A stretch of 64,000 bases of DNA from Desulfoluna spongiiphila (GCF_900101345.1 NZ_FMUX01000001.1:1-64000), one strand, 5' to 3'; positions 50,677-59,013 are shown, numbered from the stretch's first letter. The notes: a model not told the origin generated them from the letters alone. A program made the numbers and translations.

Positions 50677-50783
50677 TGGTGGGCGCAGCCCGCAGCGAAC
50701 GCCCTTGCGCTTTGCCCTGAGGAACGAAGGGCGAAGCGCAAGGGCAATCCGCTTTCGAGGTGGCTCACCTCGCCGCCGGAGGC
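50677..50783 (-). repeat. Family A hairpin element, copy 12 (long form, inside tail locus)
   Basis: Minus strand: GCCTCCGGCGGC, GAGGTGAGCCACCTC hairpin, GAAAGCGGATTGCCC, arms TTGCGCTTCGCCC and GGGCAAAGCGCAAGG around TTCGTTCCTCA, tail GCGGGC-TGC-GCCC. It lies between the DUF2730 gene and the first tail gene. Confidence 0.78.
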
Positions 50784-50971
50784 AGGCTTTTCCCGGTGGG
50801 TTTACCCATAGAAGGCGGGCTTTCCAAGTGGCACCTTGTTTCCAGTGAAACGTTTGAAACCCACCGATGCCGAGGAATACGTAGAATGGCATCCATAAGT
50901 GAGCGACCGACCCAAAACGAAAACCCTGGCGGGGTAAGGCACAGCGCCCCGTCATCCATAAGGAGAGCCCC

Positions 50972-51505
50972 ATGCATATCGCATCTTTGCTTCACGCCAT
51001 CTGCGCGGACCTGACCCGCACCTTTCCCGGGCTGGCCGCGTGCACCCCCTGCCTGGGCGACCCCGTTCCCCAGGCGTTCCCTGAAGGCGGAGGCGACGGA
51101 CCCCGTGCCTGGGTCGCCCTTTCCGGGGCCGACACGGCCCTGGAGACGGCCACCGGCGAGTGGGATCTTCCCCTCTCCATAGAAGCAGTGGTCGCGGGCC
51201 CCGTCACCCCGGACGCCGCCTTCCTGAACCTGGTGGAAGGGCTCCTTGCCCATATCCCCGGCACCATCTGGGGGTTGGCCACGGCCCACCCCGCCGGAGG
51301 AGTCGAGGCCAGGGGGTGTCCCTCCCACCCCCTGGCCTCCGGGGACCGGGCTGTCTGGACCCTCTCCTGGAACCAGATGCTGCGCCTGGGCGACGCCCTC
51401 TGGGCAGCCCCGGCGCAGCATCCCACCCGCCTCTTCACGGGCCTGGCTCCCAACATCGGCCCAGGCCATGAAGATGACTACACAACCCTGGAGGTGACCC
51501 CATGA
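50972..51505 (+). CDS. Gp37/DUF1834-like tail protein
   Basis: 177 residues, soluble. The C-terminal motif LAPNIGPGHEDDYTTLE and the N-terminal LLHAICADLTRTFPGLAACTP resemble the DUF1834/gp37 family of Mu-like phages, whose members stand just before the baseplate genes and probably terminate or complete the tail tube. The assignment is by pattern and position, not a firm motif. AAGGAGAG precedes the ATG. It overlaps the V-type gene by 4 bp. It is the first structural gene of the tail block. Confidence 0.6.
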   Translation: MHIASLLHAICADLTRTFPGLAACTPCLGDPVPQAFPEGGGDGPRAWVALSGADTALETATGEWDLPLSIEAVVAGPVTPDAAFLNLVEGLLAHIPGTIWGLATAHPAGGVEARGCPSHPLASGDRAVWTLSWNQMLRLGDALWAAPAQHPTRLFTGLAPNIGPGHEDDYTTLEVTP

Positions 51506-52077
51506 TGGCCGAGCTGGAGTACCGCATCGCCGAGTTGGAACGACGCCTCCGGAGCCTTCTCCTCATGGGCACGGTCCGGGAGCTGGATGAAAAAACAGCC
51601 CGCGTCCGGATCGCCTCAGGCGGACTCGTCACGGACTGGCTCCCCTGGCTCACCCGCCGGGCAGGCCCCGACGGCGAGTGGTGGGCCCCGGAACCCGGAG
51701 AGCAGGTGATGCTCCTCTGCCCCTGCGGGGATCCGGCCCTGGGGGTGGCGCTCCCCGGCATTCCCAGGGACGAATTTCCCGCACCGGCAGACACGAAAAC
51801 CGTGCACCGTACCGTTTATCAGGACGGAGCCGTCACCCAGTACGACCGGGAAGGCCATGCCCTGTCCGCCACCATTCCCGGCACCATTGACGGCACATGC
51901 AACGGAAACGCCTCCCTCACATCCGGAGGCAAGGTAACGGTAAAAGGAGCCGGGGGCATTATTCACGACGGAGACGACACAGGGGCCTGCCTGGGCACGG
52001 TGAACGGACACTGCATCTGCCCCTTTACGGGCACCCCCCATATCCATGTATCCGCAAGCGTCACCTCAACCAAGTAA
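51502..52077 (+). CDS. Baseplate spike protein, phage P2 gpV type
   Basis: 191 residues. An N-terminal helix (ELEYRIAELERRLRSLL) precedes an OB-fold (GTVRELDEKTARVRIASGG, then WLPWLTRRAGPDGEWWAPEPGEQVMLLCPCGD cut across), typical of gpV/VgrG-like spike proteins. The beta-helix part (about 110-190) is glycine- and threonine-rich. It ends with a H180-I-H182 pair in PHIHVSASV, matching the HxH iron site at the tip of gpV trimers. As the tail tip it would pierce the target outer membrane. It overlaps the upstream gene by 4 bp, and a small gene follows 10 bp later. Confidence 0.88.
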   Translation: MMAELEYRIAELERRLRSLLLMGTVRELDEKTARVRIASGGLVTDWLPWLTRRAGPDGEWWAPEPGEQVMLLCPCGDPALGVALPGIPRDEFPAPADTKTVHRTVYQDGAVTQYDREGHALSATIPGTIDGTCNGNASLTSGGKVTVKGAGGIIHDGDDTGACLGTVNGHCICPFTGTPHIHVSASVTSTK

Positions 52078-52087
52078 AGGAGGCCGT

Positions 52088-52303
52088 ATGACCATGACAG
52101 CCAAAGGCATGGCGGAAGCCATCCGAGGACGACAAGGGGCCCTGCAACCGGTGCAGGCGTCCGACCCGGCACAGGCCCAGGCCTTTGCTCAAAAAAGCCT
52201 GGAAGCCCTGTGCCAGGGCATCATCGACGAAATCACCGCCCACGCCGTGGTCACCACCACCTCCGGTGCCCCGGACGGCGAACACTCCGGCAACATCACA
52301 TAA
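52088..52303 (+). CDS. Small unrecognised tail-locus protein
   Basis: 71 residues, starting MTMTAKGMAEAIRGRQGALQPV and ending DGEHSGNIT. I recognise no family. It is Ala- and Gln-rich, predicted mostly helical and soluble. AAAGGAGG is 6 bp before ATG at 52088. Position between gpV- and gpW-type genes suggests a baseplate accessory or chaperone role, but this is only by neighbourhood. Some P2-like clusters have a PAAR-type or small accessory gene at this point; no PAAR motif is visible. Confidence 0.65.
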   Translation: MTMTAKGMAEAIRGRQGALQPVQASDPAQAQAFAQKSLEALCQGIIDEITAHAVVTTTSGAPDGEHSGNIT

Positions 52304-52336
52304 GGGCCGGCGCACGAATCACAGTTGGAAAAAAAG

Positions 52337-52453
52337 GCCTCCGGCGGGCAGGGGATAAATCCCCTGCACCCCAGGTTCGCAAATGCTCCGCCCCTTCGTT
52401 CCTCAGGGACGTCACATTTGCTGACAGGCTACGCCTGCAGGGCCACCGGAGGC
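52337..52453 (+). repeat. Family A variant, copy 13 (inside tail locus)
   Basis: GCCTCCGGCGGG, CAGGGGATAAATCCCCTG stem, AGGTTCGCAAATGC, TTCGTTCCTCAGGGACG, CACATTTGC, CAGGCTACGCCTG stem, and the closing CCACCGGAGGCC. Both ends are thus complementary (GGCCTCCGG/CCGGAGGCC), so this copy looks like a complete element with terminal inverted repeats. Confidence 0.72.
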
Positions 52454-52472
52454 CATTTTGAAAGGAGAAACC

Positions 52473-52829
52473 ATGCCCGACACAATCCCCGCCGTGGGGA
52501 TGGACGCTGAAACCGGCGCCCGCCTCTCCGGTTACGACCACTTGAAACAGAGTATCGGGGACATCCTCGCAACGCCCCTGGGCTCCCGGGTCATGAGGCG
52601 GGACTACGGCTCCCGGCTCCCGGAGCTCATGCACGCCCCCATGACGCAGGGACTCAACGTGGAGATCTTCGCCGCCGTGGCCGAAGCCCTGGCCACCTGG
52701 GAAAAACGATTTCGCCTGACCCGCGTGGAGTCCGTCTCCGCAGGGCCCGGCCAGCTTACCCTCAGCCTGAGGGGGGACTACCTCCCCTTAGGCAAGGAAA
52801 TCCTCATGGAAGGAGTGATTGTCCAATGA
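52473..52829 (+). CDS. Baseplate wedge protein, P2 gpW/T4 gp25 type
   Basis: 118 residues of the gp25-like fold. The motif SIGDILATPLGSRVMRRDYGSRLPELM (cut across; about residues 26-52) is the hallmark, with the EPR-type core here as MRRDYG. Gp25-like proteins join the baseplate to the sheath and nucleate contraction. AAAGGAGA is 6-7 bp before ATG at 52473. Its stop overlaps the J-type start by 4 bp. In the P2 order this is gene W between V and J. Confidence 0.9.
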   Translation: MPDTIPAVGMDAETGARLSGYDHLKQSIGDILATPLGSRVMRRDYGSRLPELMHAPMTQGLNVEIFAAVAEALATWEKRFRLTRVESVSAGPGQLTLSLRGDYLPLGKEILMEGVIVQ

Positions 52830-53719
52830 GCCATGCCCTGCCGACCATCGACCTGACCCGGCTCCCGGCCCCCGACGTTGTCGAAGAGCTGAGCTACGAA
52901 ATCATTTTGGACCAGTGGAAAAACACCTTTCGCGACCACTGGACCGGTACGGAAGACGCACCCATGCTGGACCTTGAGTCCGACCCCGTGGTGAAGCTCT
53001 TGGAAGCCGGTGCCTACCGTGAGCTTTTGCTCCGCCAGCGCATCAACGACAGCGCCAGGGCCGTGATGCTCGCCTATGCCGTGGGAAGCGATCTGGACAA
53101 CCTGGCCGCCCTCACCCCGGCCGTTCGAAAGGTGATCCACCCCGGCGACCCCAAAGCCGTCCCCCTTGTGCCCCCCGTCTTGGAGAGCGACGACGAGTTC
53201 CGTCGGCGCCTCCAGATGGCCCCGGAGAGTTTTTCCGTGGCCGGGCCTGAAGGCGCCTACCTATACGCGGCCTTAAAGGTGCCGGGATGCAGGGACGCTT
53301 CCGTGACCAGCCCCGATCCCTGCAAAGTGGAGGTGACCGTCCTGGGCCGTGAGGGCGACGGGACCCCTTCGGACGCAGTGGTTCAAGCTGTGAGGGATAC
53401 CCTTGCCCACGGAGACGTGCGGCCCCTCACCGACGAGGTCACCGTAAAAAAGGCTACCATTTTGCCCTACACCGTCCACGCTACCCTGGCCTTTTACGAC
53501 GGGCCGGACACCCAGGTGGCCATCGAGGCGGCACGGGACGCGGTCACGGAGTACGCGCGCGTTCACCATCGGCTGGGAGATGGCATCACCCTCTCGGGGA
53601 TCTATGCCGCCCTCCACCAGCCCGGGGTGCGCAAGGTCACCTTGATGAGCCCCACGGCGGACATTCCTGCCCTTGCCCACCAGGCCACCTACTGCACGGC
53701 CCTGGAGGTGGACGCATGA
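52826..53719 (+). CDS. Baseplate protein, P2 gpJ type
   Basis: 297 residues matching the baseplate J/gp6-like family: DLESDPVVKLLEAGAYRELLLRQRINDSARAVMLAYAVGSDLDNLA (cut across; residues about 50-95), FRRRLQMAPESFSVAGPEGAYLYAAL and the C-terminal GDGITLSGIYAALHQPGVRKVTL. The length is close to P2 J (about 300). It forms the wedge ring of the baseplate. ATGA overlaps link it to W before and I after (4 bp each), so W-J-I is tightly coupled. Confidence 0.93.
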   Translation: MSHALPTIDLTRLPAPDVVEELSYEIILDQWKNTFRDHWTGTEDAPMLDLESDPVVKLLEAGAYRELLLRQRINDSARAVMLAYAVGSDLDNLAALTPAVRKVIHPGDPKAVPLVPPVLESDDEFRRRLQMAPESFSVAGPEGAYLYAALKVPGCRDASVTSPDPCKVEVTVLGREGDGTPSDAVVQAVRDTLAHGDVRPLTDEVTVKKATILPYTVHATLAFYDGPDTQVAIEAARDAVTEYARVHHRLGDGITLSGIYAALHQPGVRKVTLMSPTADIPALAHQATYCTALEVDA

Positions 53720-54282
53720 GCATCCTGCCTCCTAACAGCACCCGACTCGAACGGGCACTGGATGCGGTGCAGGCTGTCCGGCTGGAGAGCCTCCCCGTGC
53801 CCACGCCCCACCTCTGGAACCCGACGGCGTGCTTAGCAAAAACCCTGCCCTGGCTGGCCTGGGCCCTGTCCGTGGACACCTGGGACCCTGCTTGGAACGA
53901 GGGCCAGAAGCGAAGGATGATCAAAACCAGCCCTGCCCTCCACCGCACCAAGGGAACCCGCCGCGCCGTGGAGGACGCCCTTTCCAACTTAGGCTTCCGG
54001 GTCGAGGTGGAGGAATGGTGGGAAAAGTATCCACTGGACCCTGCAGGCACCTTTGGCCTCGTGGTGAAAGTGCCCGCCGGATACGCCGTAGACAGTACCA
54101 CCTACGATGAGGTGTCTGCCCTGGCCGACCGGGCTAAAAACGTGCGGAGTCGATTAAAAAAGATTTCACTGATCCCCGAGGGTCTGACGCAAAAGCCCCT
54201 GTTTTCAGCGGCCATGGCCTCGGGCATTGTCACCACAATCTACCCTCTGGGCCGCATCGGCCTGGGGGACGACGTTAGATAA
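53716..54282 (+). CDS. Tail protein, P2 gpI type
   Basis: 188 residues of the tail protein I family: LPPNSTRLERALDAVQAVRLESLPVP, then LPWLAWALSVDTWDPAWNEGQKRRMIKTSPALHRTKGTRRAVEDAL (cut across). The W-x-L-S-V-D-W-W region, here WALSVDTWD, and HRTKGT are the conserved core. It sits at the rim of the baseplate and connects fibres. It ends 9 bp before the fibre gene, whose start has AAAGGAG. GC content is still like the chromosome here, in contrast to the fibre gene's distal part. Confidence 0.92.
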   Translation: MSILPPNSTRLERALDAVQAVRLESLPVPTPHLWNPTACLAKTLPWLAWALSVDTWDPAWNEGQKRRMIKTSPALHRTKGTRRAVEDALSNLGFRVEVEEWWEKYPLDPAGTFGLVVKVPAGYAVDSTTYDEVSALADRAKNVRSRLKKISLIPEGLTQKPLFSAAMASGIVTTIYPLGRIGLGDDVR

Positions 54283-54291
54283 AGGAGTATC

Positions 54292-55851
54292 ATGACAGAA
54301 TTCTACACCCTGTGGACCGACGCCGGGCTGCAACAGATCGGTGCATCAATTGCCCAGGATAAAAAATTCACCATGCCCACGGCAGTGGTCGGAGACGGTG
54401 GCGGCACACCAGTGATCCCCACCAAGGGGATGACCCGCCTCAAGAACCTCGTATGGGAGGGCACCATCTCCAGCATCACCCAGAGCCGCACCAATGCCAA
54501 CACCTTCGTCTACGAGTTTGCCGTACCCGCGGACGCAGGCCCCTTCACCGTTCGGGAGGTGGGCCTCAAAGACGAAAACGGCACCCTGTGCATTGTCGGG
54601 AATTTTCCCGACACACAAAAGCCCCTGATTGAAGACGGATCGGTGCGGGACATGATCATCCGTATCCCCGTGCACGTAGAAAACGCAGACAGTGTCAGCC
54701 TAACGGTGGACCCGCTGGTGGTGGCCAGCAACGGGGATGTGGACCGAAAAATTGCAGTCCATAATGAGCATGGGGAGGCGCATCAGGATATCCGGGAGGC
54801 ACTTGCTGAAAAAACGGCTCAGGCCACGGAGGGAAAACGAGGCACGGCAGCCATTGCCACCCAAGACGAGGTGGATGAGGGCATTAGTAACACTCGATTT
54901 GTTACACCAAAAAAATTGTTATGCCTTCTCAAAAATAATTACCTCGGTTTAGATGGTGGAACGGCAACAGGGCTGGTGAAATTTTCTAAGGGTATATCCA
55001 TTGAAAACGCCCCCTTGTATTCCTCAAAGTCGTTGCATAGTGACTATTTGTACCATGATGGCACTACGAGCACCTGGCACTTTGTATCGGGTAGTGAAAA
55101 TGCGGCTGGAGCCACAGGAAACGGGAAAATACAGGGTGGTGAATTTCGTCTGGGGGAGAGCACCTTCCTTAAACCCGTTGACGATGTCATGCGAATGGTA
55201 ACCCCTTATGGATATGTCGACTTAGGCCCTTACAATTCTAACTTCTGCCATTTCAGGACGGACCGGGAAAAATTCTATTTCGCTAAGCCGGTGTATGTGG
55301 AAGGTGAGATCTATGCCGGAAGCGATTGTAGCCAGAGGGTTTTTCTTCAGGGCGACGAAGATGCAGGGCCAACAAAAAACAAACTCGTTGTAAGAGATGG
55401 CGCAGGAGATATCCAGTGTCGGCTACCCCGCTCAACATACCAAAATGGTTCAGCTATCAAATCCAACGCCTGTGTAGTCATGAGAAACGACAACGGATCT
55501 GATAACTACCATCGATCAGTCACGAAAGAGGGGTTTAAAGCATGGTTGGGGCTGTCTACCGGGACGGACAAATTGCTTTGGTCAGGCTCAACAAAAGGTA
55601 CAATCAGATTATCTGAATCTATAAACAATTTCAAAGCCATTTGCATTCTCGGACGTCACAATTCCGGTCACTATGGAACAGCTATAATTCCACCTTCTTT
55701 ATACTCTAATGGCAGAGACCTTACTATACCAATAACTGGAACTGGTAATGCCAACGATTTCATCAGAGTTCGAAAAGACAATTCCATGCAACTAAGAGTG
55801 GTCGCAGAAGCTTACTCAAGCGGAATCATAGCAGTTATGGGGTTAAAATGA
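54292..55851 (+). CDS. Tail fibre (receptor-binding) protein with DUF3751 N-terminal
   Basis: 519 residues. Residues 1 to about 150 (FYTLWTDAGLQQIGASIAQDK..., FAVPADAGPFTVREVGLKDENG) match the phage tail-collar fibre domain DUF3751 that docks on the baseplate. An ATQDEVDEGISNTRFVTPKKL linker follows, the common fibre repeat joint. From about residue 205 (nt 54905) the sequence is a different, beta-rich C-terminal domain of unknown fold, Gly-, Asn- and Ser-rich, and its coding DNA is much more AT-rich than neighbours. That part should bind the target surface. The junction is sharp, as expected for swapped receptor-binding modules. Overlaps the next gene by 4 bp. Confidence 0.85.
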   Translation: MTEFYTLWTDAGLQQIGASIAQDKKFTMPTAVVGDGGGTPVIPTKGMTRLKNLVWEGTISSITQSRTNANTFVYEFAVPADAGPFTVREVGLKDENGTLCIVGNFPDTQKPLIEDGSVRDMIIRIPVHVENADSVSLTVDPLVVASNGDVDRKIAVHNEHGEAHQDIREALAEKTAQATEGKRGTAAIATQDEVDEGISNTRFVTPKKLLCLLKNNYLGLDGGTATGLVKFSKGISIENAPLYSSKSLHSDYLYHDGTTSTWHFVSGSENAAGATGNGKIQGGEFRLGESTFLKPVDDVMRMVTPYGYVDLGPYNSNFCHFRTDREKFYFAKPVYVEGEIYAGSDCSQRVFLQGDEDAGPTKNKLVVRDGAGDIQCRLPRSTYQNGSAIKSNACVVMRNDNGSDNYHRSVTKEGFKAWLGLSTGTDKLLWSGSTKGTIRLSESINNFKAICILGRHNSGHYGTAIIPPSLYSNGRDLTIPITGTGNANDFIRVRKDNSMQLRVVAEAYSSGIIAVMGLK

Positions 55852-56159
55852 TTATATATATCGAAAAATCAAACACAGAAAACATTATTATATTTCCCGC
55901 ACCCACCGAAACCGAAAATTATATTGTTATCGAAGTGCCGGATGACTTTGACATTACGGAAAATTGGTTTAACCCAGATACTCTTGCTTTCGAAAACTCA
56001 CCCCCTCCAGTCACTCGGAGTGATCGTGAATATCTAAGACAGAAAGCTTACAACCGACGAACCGATCCTATGGTACTCGAATTTATTCGCAAAAAATTTG
56101 CAAATGAAATGCCTGAAGTTACTGTCGAGGTTGAGAGAATCCATACAACAATTCCATAG
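55848..56159 (+). CDS. Probable tail-fibre assembly protein
   Basis: 103 residues, starting MIIYIEKSNTENIIIFPAPT. The first half is beta-rich and resembles the target-decorating N terminus of small fibre partners; the second half (SDREYLRQKAYNRRTDPMVLEFIRKKFANEM cut across) is helical and charged. No family is certain. It overlaps the fibre gene by 4 bp, is AT-rich like the distal fibre, and so probably moved with it as fibre plus chaperone. An alternative is a short accessory fibre subunit. Confidence 0.6.
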   Translation: MIIYIEKSNTENIIIFPAPTETENYIVIEVPDDFDITENWFNPDTLAFENSPPPVTRSDREYLRQKAYNRRTDPMVLEFIRKKFANEMPEVTVEVERIHTTIP

Positions 56160-56354
56160 CTAAGGGAACCACTCAACTTTTTAACGGTAATGATATTCGA
56201 ATCAATAATGATAAAAATCTCTCGGATATTTATCAGCAGTATTTAGCTGTATCGTCAACTCTGAGGGAGCCACATAACAATGCAAACCAAACCCGTAACC
56301 GCCGAAACAACCGGCACCCATGAGACATAATCAAGAAACAAGGAGAAATGCGTT

Positions 56355-57545
56355 ATGAGTAAAACATTCCTGCACGGCATCGAAACCATTGAGATCGACG
56401 GCGGCACCCGCCCCATCCGCACCGTCAAGAGCGCGGTCATCGGCCTCATCGGCACGGCCCCCGAGGCCGACGACACCCTTTTTCCCGTCAACACCCCCGT
56501 CCTGATCCCGGGCACCCCCAGGGCGGCCCAGCCCCTGGGAGACAAGGGCACCCTCAAGGTGGCCCTGGACGCCATCTTTGACCAGGCCGGAGCCATGGTG
56601 GTGGTGGTGCGTGTAGACGAAGGCGCCGATGACGCTGCCACCCTCACCAATGTCCTGGGCGACGCCGCTTCTGGCACCGGGGTCCACACCTTCCTGGCCG
56701 CGGAAAGCGTTGTAAAGGCAAGCCCCCGCCTCCTCTGTGCCCCAGGTTTCACAGGCACCTTCAACGGGGGCTCCAGCGTCAACCCAGTAGTAGCGGAACT
56801 CCAGGGCCTGGCCGAGAAAATGCGGGCCATTGTCATTGCCGACGGCCCCAACACCACGGCCATTGATGCCATCGCCTACCGGGAGACCCTGGGCAGCGAT
56901 CGCGTCTTTGTGGTGGATCCCGGAGTCAAGGTGTGGGACCCCGCCACCAAGGCCAACGCTGTGCAGCCCGCTTCGGCGCGGGTTGCGGGCATGATCGCCA
57001 AACGGGACGCGGAAAAAGGCTTCTGGTGGAGCCCCTCCAACCAGCCCGTCAACGGCATCGTGGGCACGGCACGGCCCGTGGCCTTTCACATGAGCGACCC
57101 CGCTTCCGAGGCCAACCGCCTCAATGAAAAGTGCGTGGCCACCATCGTCCAGAAGAACGGCTACCGACTCTGGGGCAACCGCACCACGGCCACCGACCCC
57201 ACGTGGGCCTTTCTCTCCGTGCGCCGCACCGCGGACATGATCTACGAGAGCATCGAGGAGGCCTTCCTCTGGGCCATGGACCGCCCCATGAGCGCCAACC
57301 TTGTTCTGGATATCCAGGAGAGCGTGGGCTCCTACCTCCGGCACCTCAAAGCCGTGGGTGCCATCCTGGGCGGATCCTGCTGGCTCGACCCCGAGCTCAA
57401 CAGCAAAGAGCAGCTCATGGCAGGCAAGCTCTACCTGGATTTCGACATCGAACCCCCTGCGCCCCTGGAACACCTCACCTTCCGGGCCCACAGGGACAAC
57501 GGGCACTACACCGAGTTGGTGAACCAGGTTCTCTCCGCGTCATAG
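56355..57545 (+). CDS. Contractile tail sheath protein (P2 FI type)
   Basis: 396 residues, equal in length to P2 gpFI. Sheath signatures: FLHGIETIEIDGGTRPIRTVKSAVIGLIGTAPEAD (cut across) at the N terminus, the HVRVDEG-like VVVVRVDEG, VWSPSNQPVNG-type WWSPSNQPVNGIVGTARP near residue 225, and the C-terminal LYLDFDIEPPAPLEHLTFRAHRDNGHYTEL (cut across). It polymerises around the tube and contracts. ATG at 56355 has AAGGAGAAA upstream. GC content returns to chromosome level. The 195-bp gap in front is AT-rich and holds no gene; a family A repeat follows. Confidence 0.95.
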   Translation: MSKTFLHGIETIEIDGGTRPIRTVKSAVIGLIGTAPEADDTLFPVNTPVLIPGTPRAAQPLGDKGTLKVALDAIFDQAGAMVVVVRVDEGADDAATLTNVLGDAASGTGVHTFLAAESVVKASPRLLCAPGFTGTFNGGSSVNPVVAELQGLAEKMRAIVIADGPNTTAIDAIAYRETLGSDRVFVVDPGVKVWDPATKANAVQPASARVAGMIAKRDAEKGFWWSPSNQPVNGIVGTARPVAFHMSDPASEANRLNEKCVATIVQKNGYRLWGNRTTATDPTWAFLSVRRTADMIYESIEEAFLWAMDRPMSANLVLDIQESVGSYLRHLKAVGAILGGSCWLDPELNSKEQLMAGKLYLDFDIEPPAPLEHLTFRAHRDNGHYTELVNQVLSAS

Positions 57546-57553
57546 GGGCAAAA

Positions 57554-57661
57554 GCCTCCGGCGGCGAGGTGAGCCACCTCGAAAGCGGGTTGCCATCGCG
57601 CTTCGCCCTTCGTTCCTCAGGGCAAATCGCAATGGTGTTCGCTGCGGGCTTCGCCCGCCAC
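57554..57661 (+). repeat. Family A hairpin element, copy 14 (long form, inside tail locus)
   Basis: GCCTCCGGCGGC, GAGGTGAGCCACCTC hairpin, GAAAGCGGGTTGCC, arms ATCGCGCTTCGCCC and GGGCAAATCGCAAT around TTCGTTCCTCA, tail GCGGGC-TTC-GCCCGC. It starts 9 bp after the sheath stop. The following 230 bp up to the tube gene hold nothing else I can name. Confidence 0.78.
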
Positions 57662-57893
57662 CAAAGCCGGTGACTGTATGGGTGTTGTTACAAGCTCCGT
57701 CAGGTCGCTGAACACCATGTCGTCATTGTACCGAAATCGGTTTTCCCCGGTTTCCTCCAACTGTATGGGCTGAACCCCATCACCCGACTCTGCCTGAAAC
57801 AGCCGGAGTCACACCCCAAAAACACACAGGCCCCTTCCCAACATCCCCGCCCGGCGGGGCCGGGAGAGCCTTACCCAAACAAGGAGATACCTT

Positions 57894-58397
57894 ATGTTGC
57901 CTAAAAAATTGAAAAACTTCACCGCCTTTGTGGACGGATTCGGCTACGCAGGCAAGATCACCGAGCTCGAACTCCCCAAGCTCACCCTCAAAACCGAAGA
58001 GCTCCGCGCAGGTGGCATGGACGCCCCCGTGGAGGTGGACATGGGCATGGAAAAGCTCGAAGCCACCCTCACTTTTGGTGAGTACAGCGAAGAGATCTAC
58101 AAAAAATTCGGCCTGGTGAACGGAAAAGCCGTAAGCCTGACCCTCCGGGGCGCCCGCCAGAACGACCAGGGCACCGATGAGATCATCATCAACCTCCAGG
58201 GCGGATTCAAAGAGCTGGACGCAGGCACCTGGAAAGCCGGGGACGACACCTCCCTCAAAGCCTCCGTGGCCCTTCGTTACTACAAGCTCACCATCGCGGG
58301 CACCGTCCTCATCGAACTCGACGTGGAGAACATGGTCCGCAAAATCAACGGCGTGGACCAGCTCCTCGAACAGCGCCAGGCGCTGGGATTTAAGTAA
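57894..58397 (+). CDS. Tail tube protein (P2 FII type)
   Basis: 167 residues, close to P2 FII (172). N terminus MLPKKLKNFTAFVDGFGYAGKITELELPKLTLKTEEL (cut across), then RAGGMDAPVEVDMGMEKLEATLTF, which is typical of FII tube proteins, and the C-terminal GTVLIELDVENMVRKINGVDQL. It forms the rigid inner tube pushed through the target envelope. AAGGAGA precedes the ATG. It is separated from the sheath gene by 350 bp including a repeat, so expression is perhaps tuned independently, as tube and sheath are needed in equal numbers. Confidence 0.93.
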   Translation: MLPKKLKNFTAFVDGFGYAGKITELELPKLTLKTEELRAGGMDAPVEVDMGMEKLEATLTFGEYSEEIYKKFGLVNGKAVSLTLRGARQNDQGTDEIIINLQGGFKELDAGTWKAGDDTSLKASVALRYYKLTIAGTVLIELDVENMVRKINGVDQLLEQRQALGFK

Positions 58398-58409
58398 AAA
58401 AACAAAAAA

Positions 58410-58482
58410 GCCTCCGGCGGCCCTGCCGGGGGCCAACCTTTTGCCTGATTTATAAAAATCGGGTTTACCAAACAGGTTTTAA
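58410..58482 (+). repeat. Family B palindromic element, copy 7
   Basis: GCCTCCGGCGGCCCTGCCGG, GGGCCAACCTTTTGCC, TGATTTATAAAAATC, GGGTTTACCAAACAGG, TTTTAA. The extra TGATTTATAAAAATC stem is like that of copy 4. Confidence 0.75.
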
Positions 58483-58548
58483 ATATGGTGTCGGCTGTGC
58501 TGGAGCAGCCGGCACGACCTGAATGGCAGCGTCTCATGTATTCATTTA

Positions 58549-58619
58549 GGAGCGCCGCACTCCAGTGCGGCATACGTATCGCCACACCCTAAAAAAGCCG
58601 CACAGGAGTGCGGCGCTCC
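58549..58619. repeat. Family C long inverted element, copy 4
   Basis: Left arm GGAGCGCCGCACTCCAGTGCGGC and right arm GCCGCACAGGAGTGCGGCGCTCC enclose ATACGTATCGC...CCCTAAAAAA. The centre is the reverse complement of that at 47167-47235. Between the tube and tail-chaperone genes. Confidence 0.75.
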
Positions 58620-58767
58620 AACGATTTTGGCTCACCACGGGCTCTTCACGAGCCGTGGAAGTCCAAGCAGCAAAAAAACAACGGCCACCGGAGGACATCT
58701 TTCGAACCTGCGTCGGCTTCAAAAAGCAAACGGTTTCATCGACCCTATATTTATTAAGGAGACACCC

Positions 58768-59013
58768 ATGAACACCACCACCCTGCCCCTCACATTCCCC
58801 GTCACCCTCAACGGCATCGAAACCACGTCCCTTTCCATGCGACGCCCCAAGGTGCGGGACATGCTCGTGGGGGAGAAAAAAGGCAAAAGCGATGCCGAGC
58901 GTGAAATCCACGTCTTCGCAAACCTCTGCGAGGTCACCCCGGACCTCATCCAGGAACTGGATATGGCGGACTACGCCGAGCTCCAGAAAACCTACCAGGA
59001 TTTTTTATCCTAA
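58768..59013 (+). CDS. Tail assembly chaperone, E-type (unshifted product)
   Basis: 81 residues from ATG at 58768 (AAGGAGA upstream): LPLTFPVTLNGIETTSLSMRRPKVRDMLV and then a helical DLIQELDMADYAELQKTYQDFLS. It matches the small gpE/gp41-like chaperones that stand directly before the tape measure in long-tailed phages. The final codons are GAT TTT TTA TCC TAA, placing a T_TTT_TTA heptamer at 59001-59007. The chaperone coats the tape measure before tube assembly. Like its homologues it probably makes two products from one start. Confidence 0.82.
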   Translation: MNTTTLPLTFPVTLNGIETTSLSMRRPKVRDMLVGEKKGKSDAEREIHVFANLCEVTPDLIQELDMADYAELQKTYQDFLS

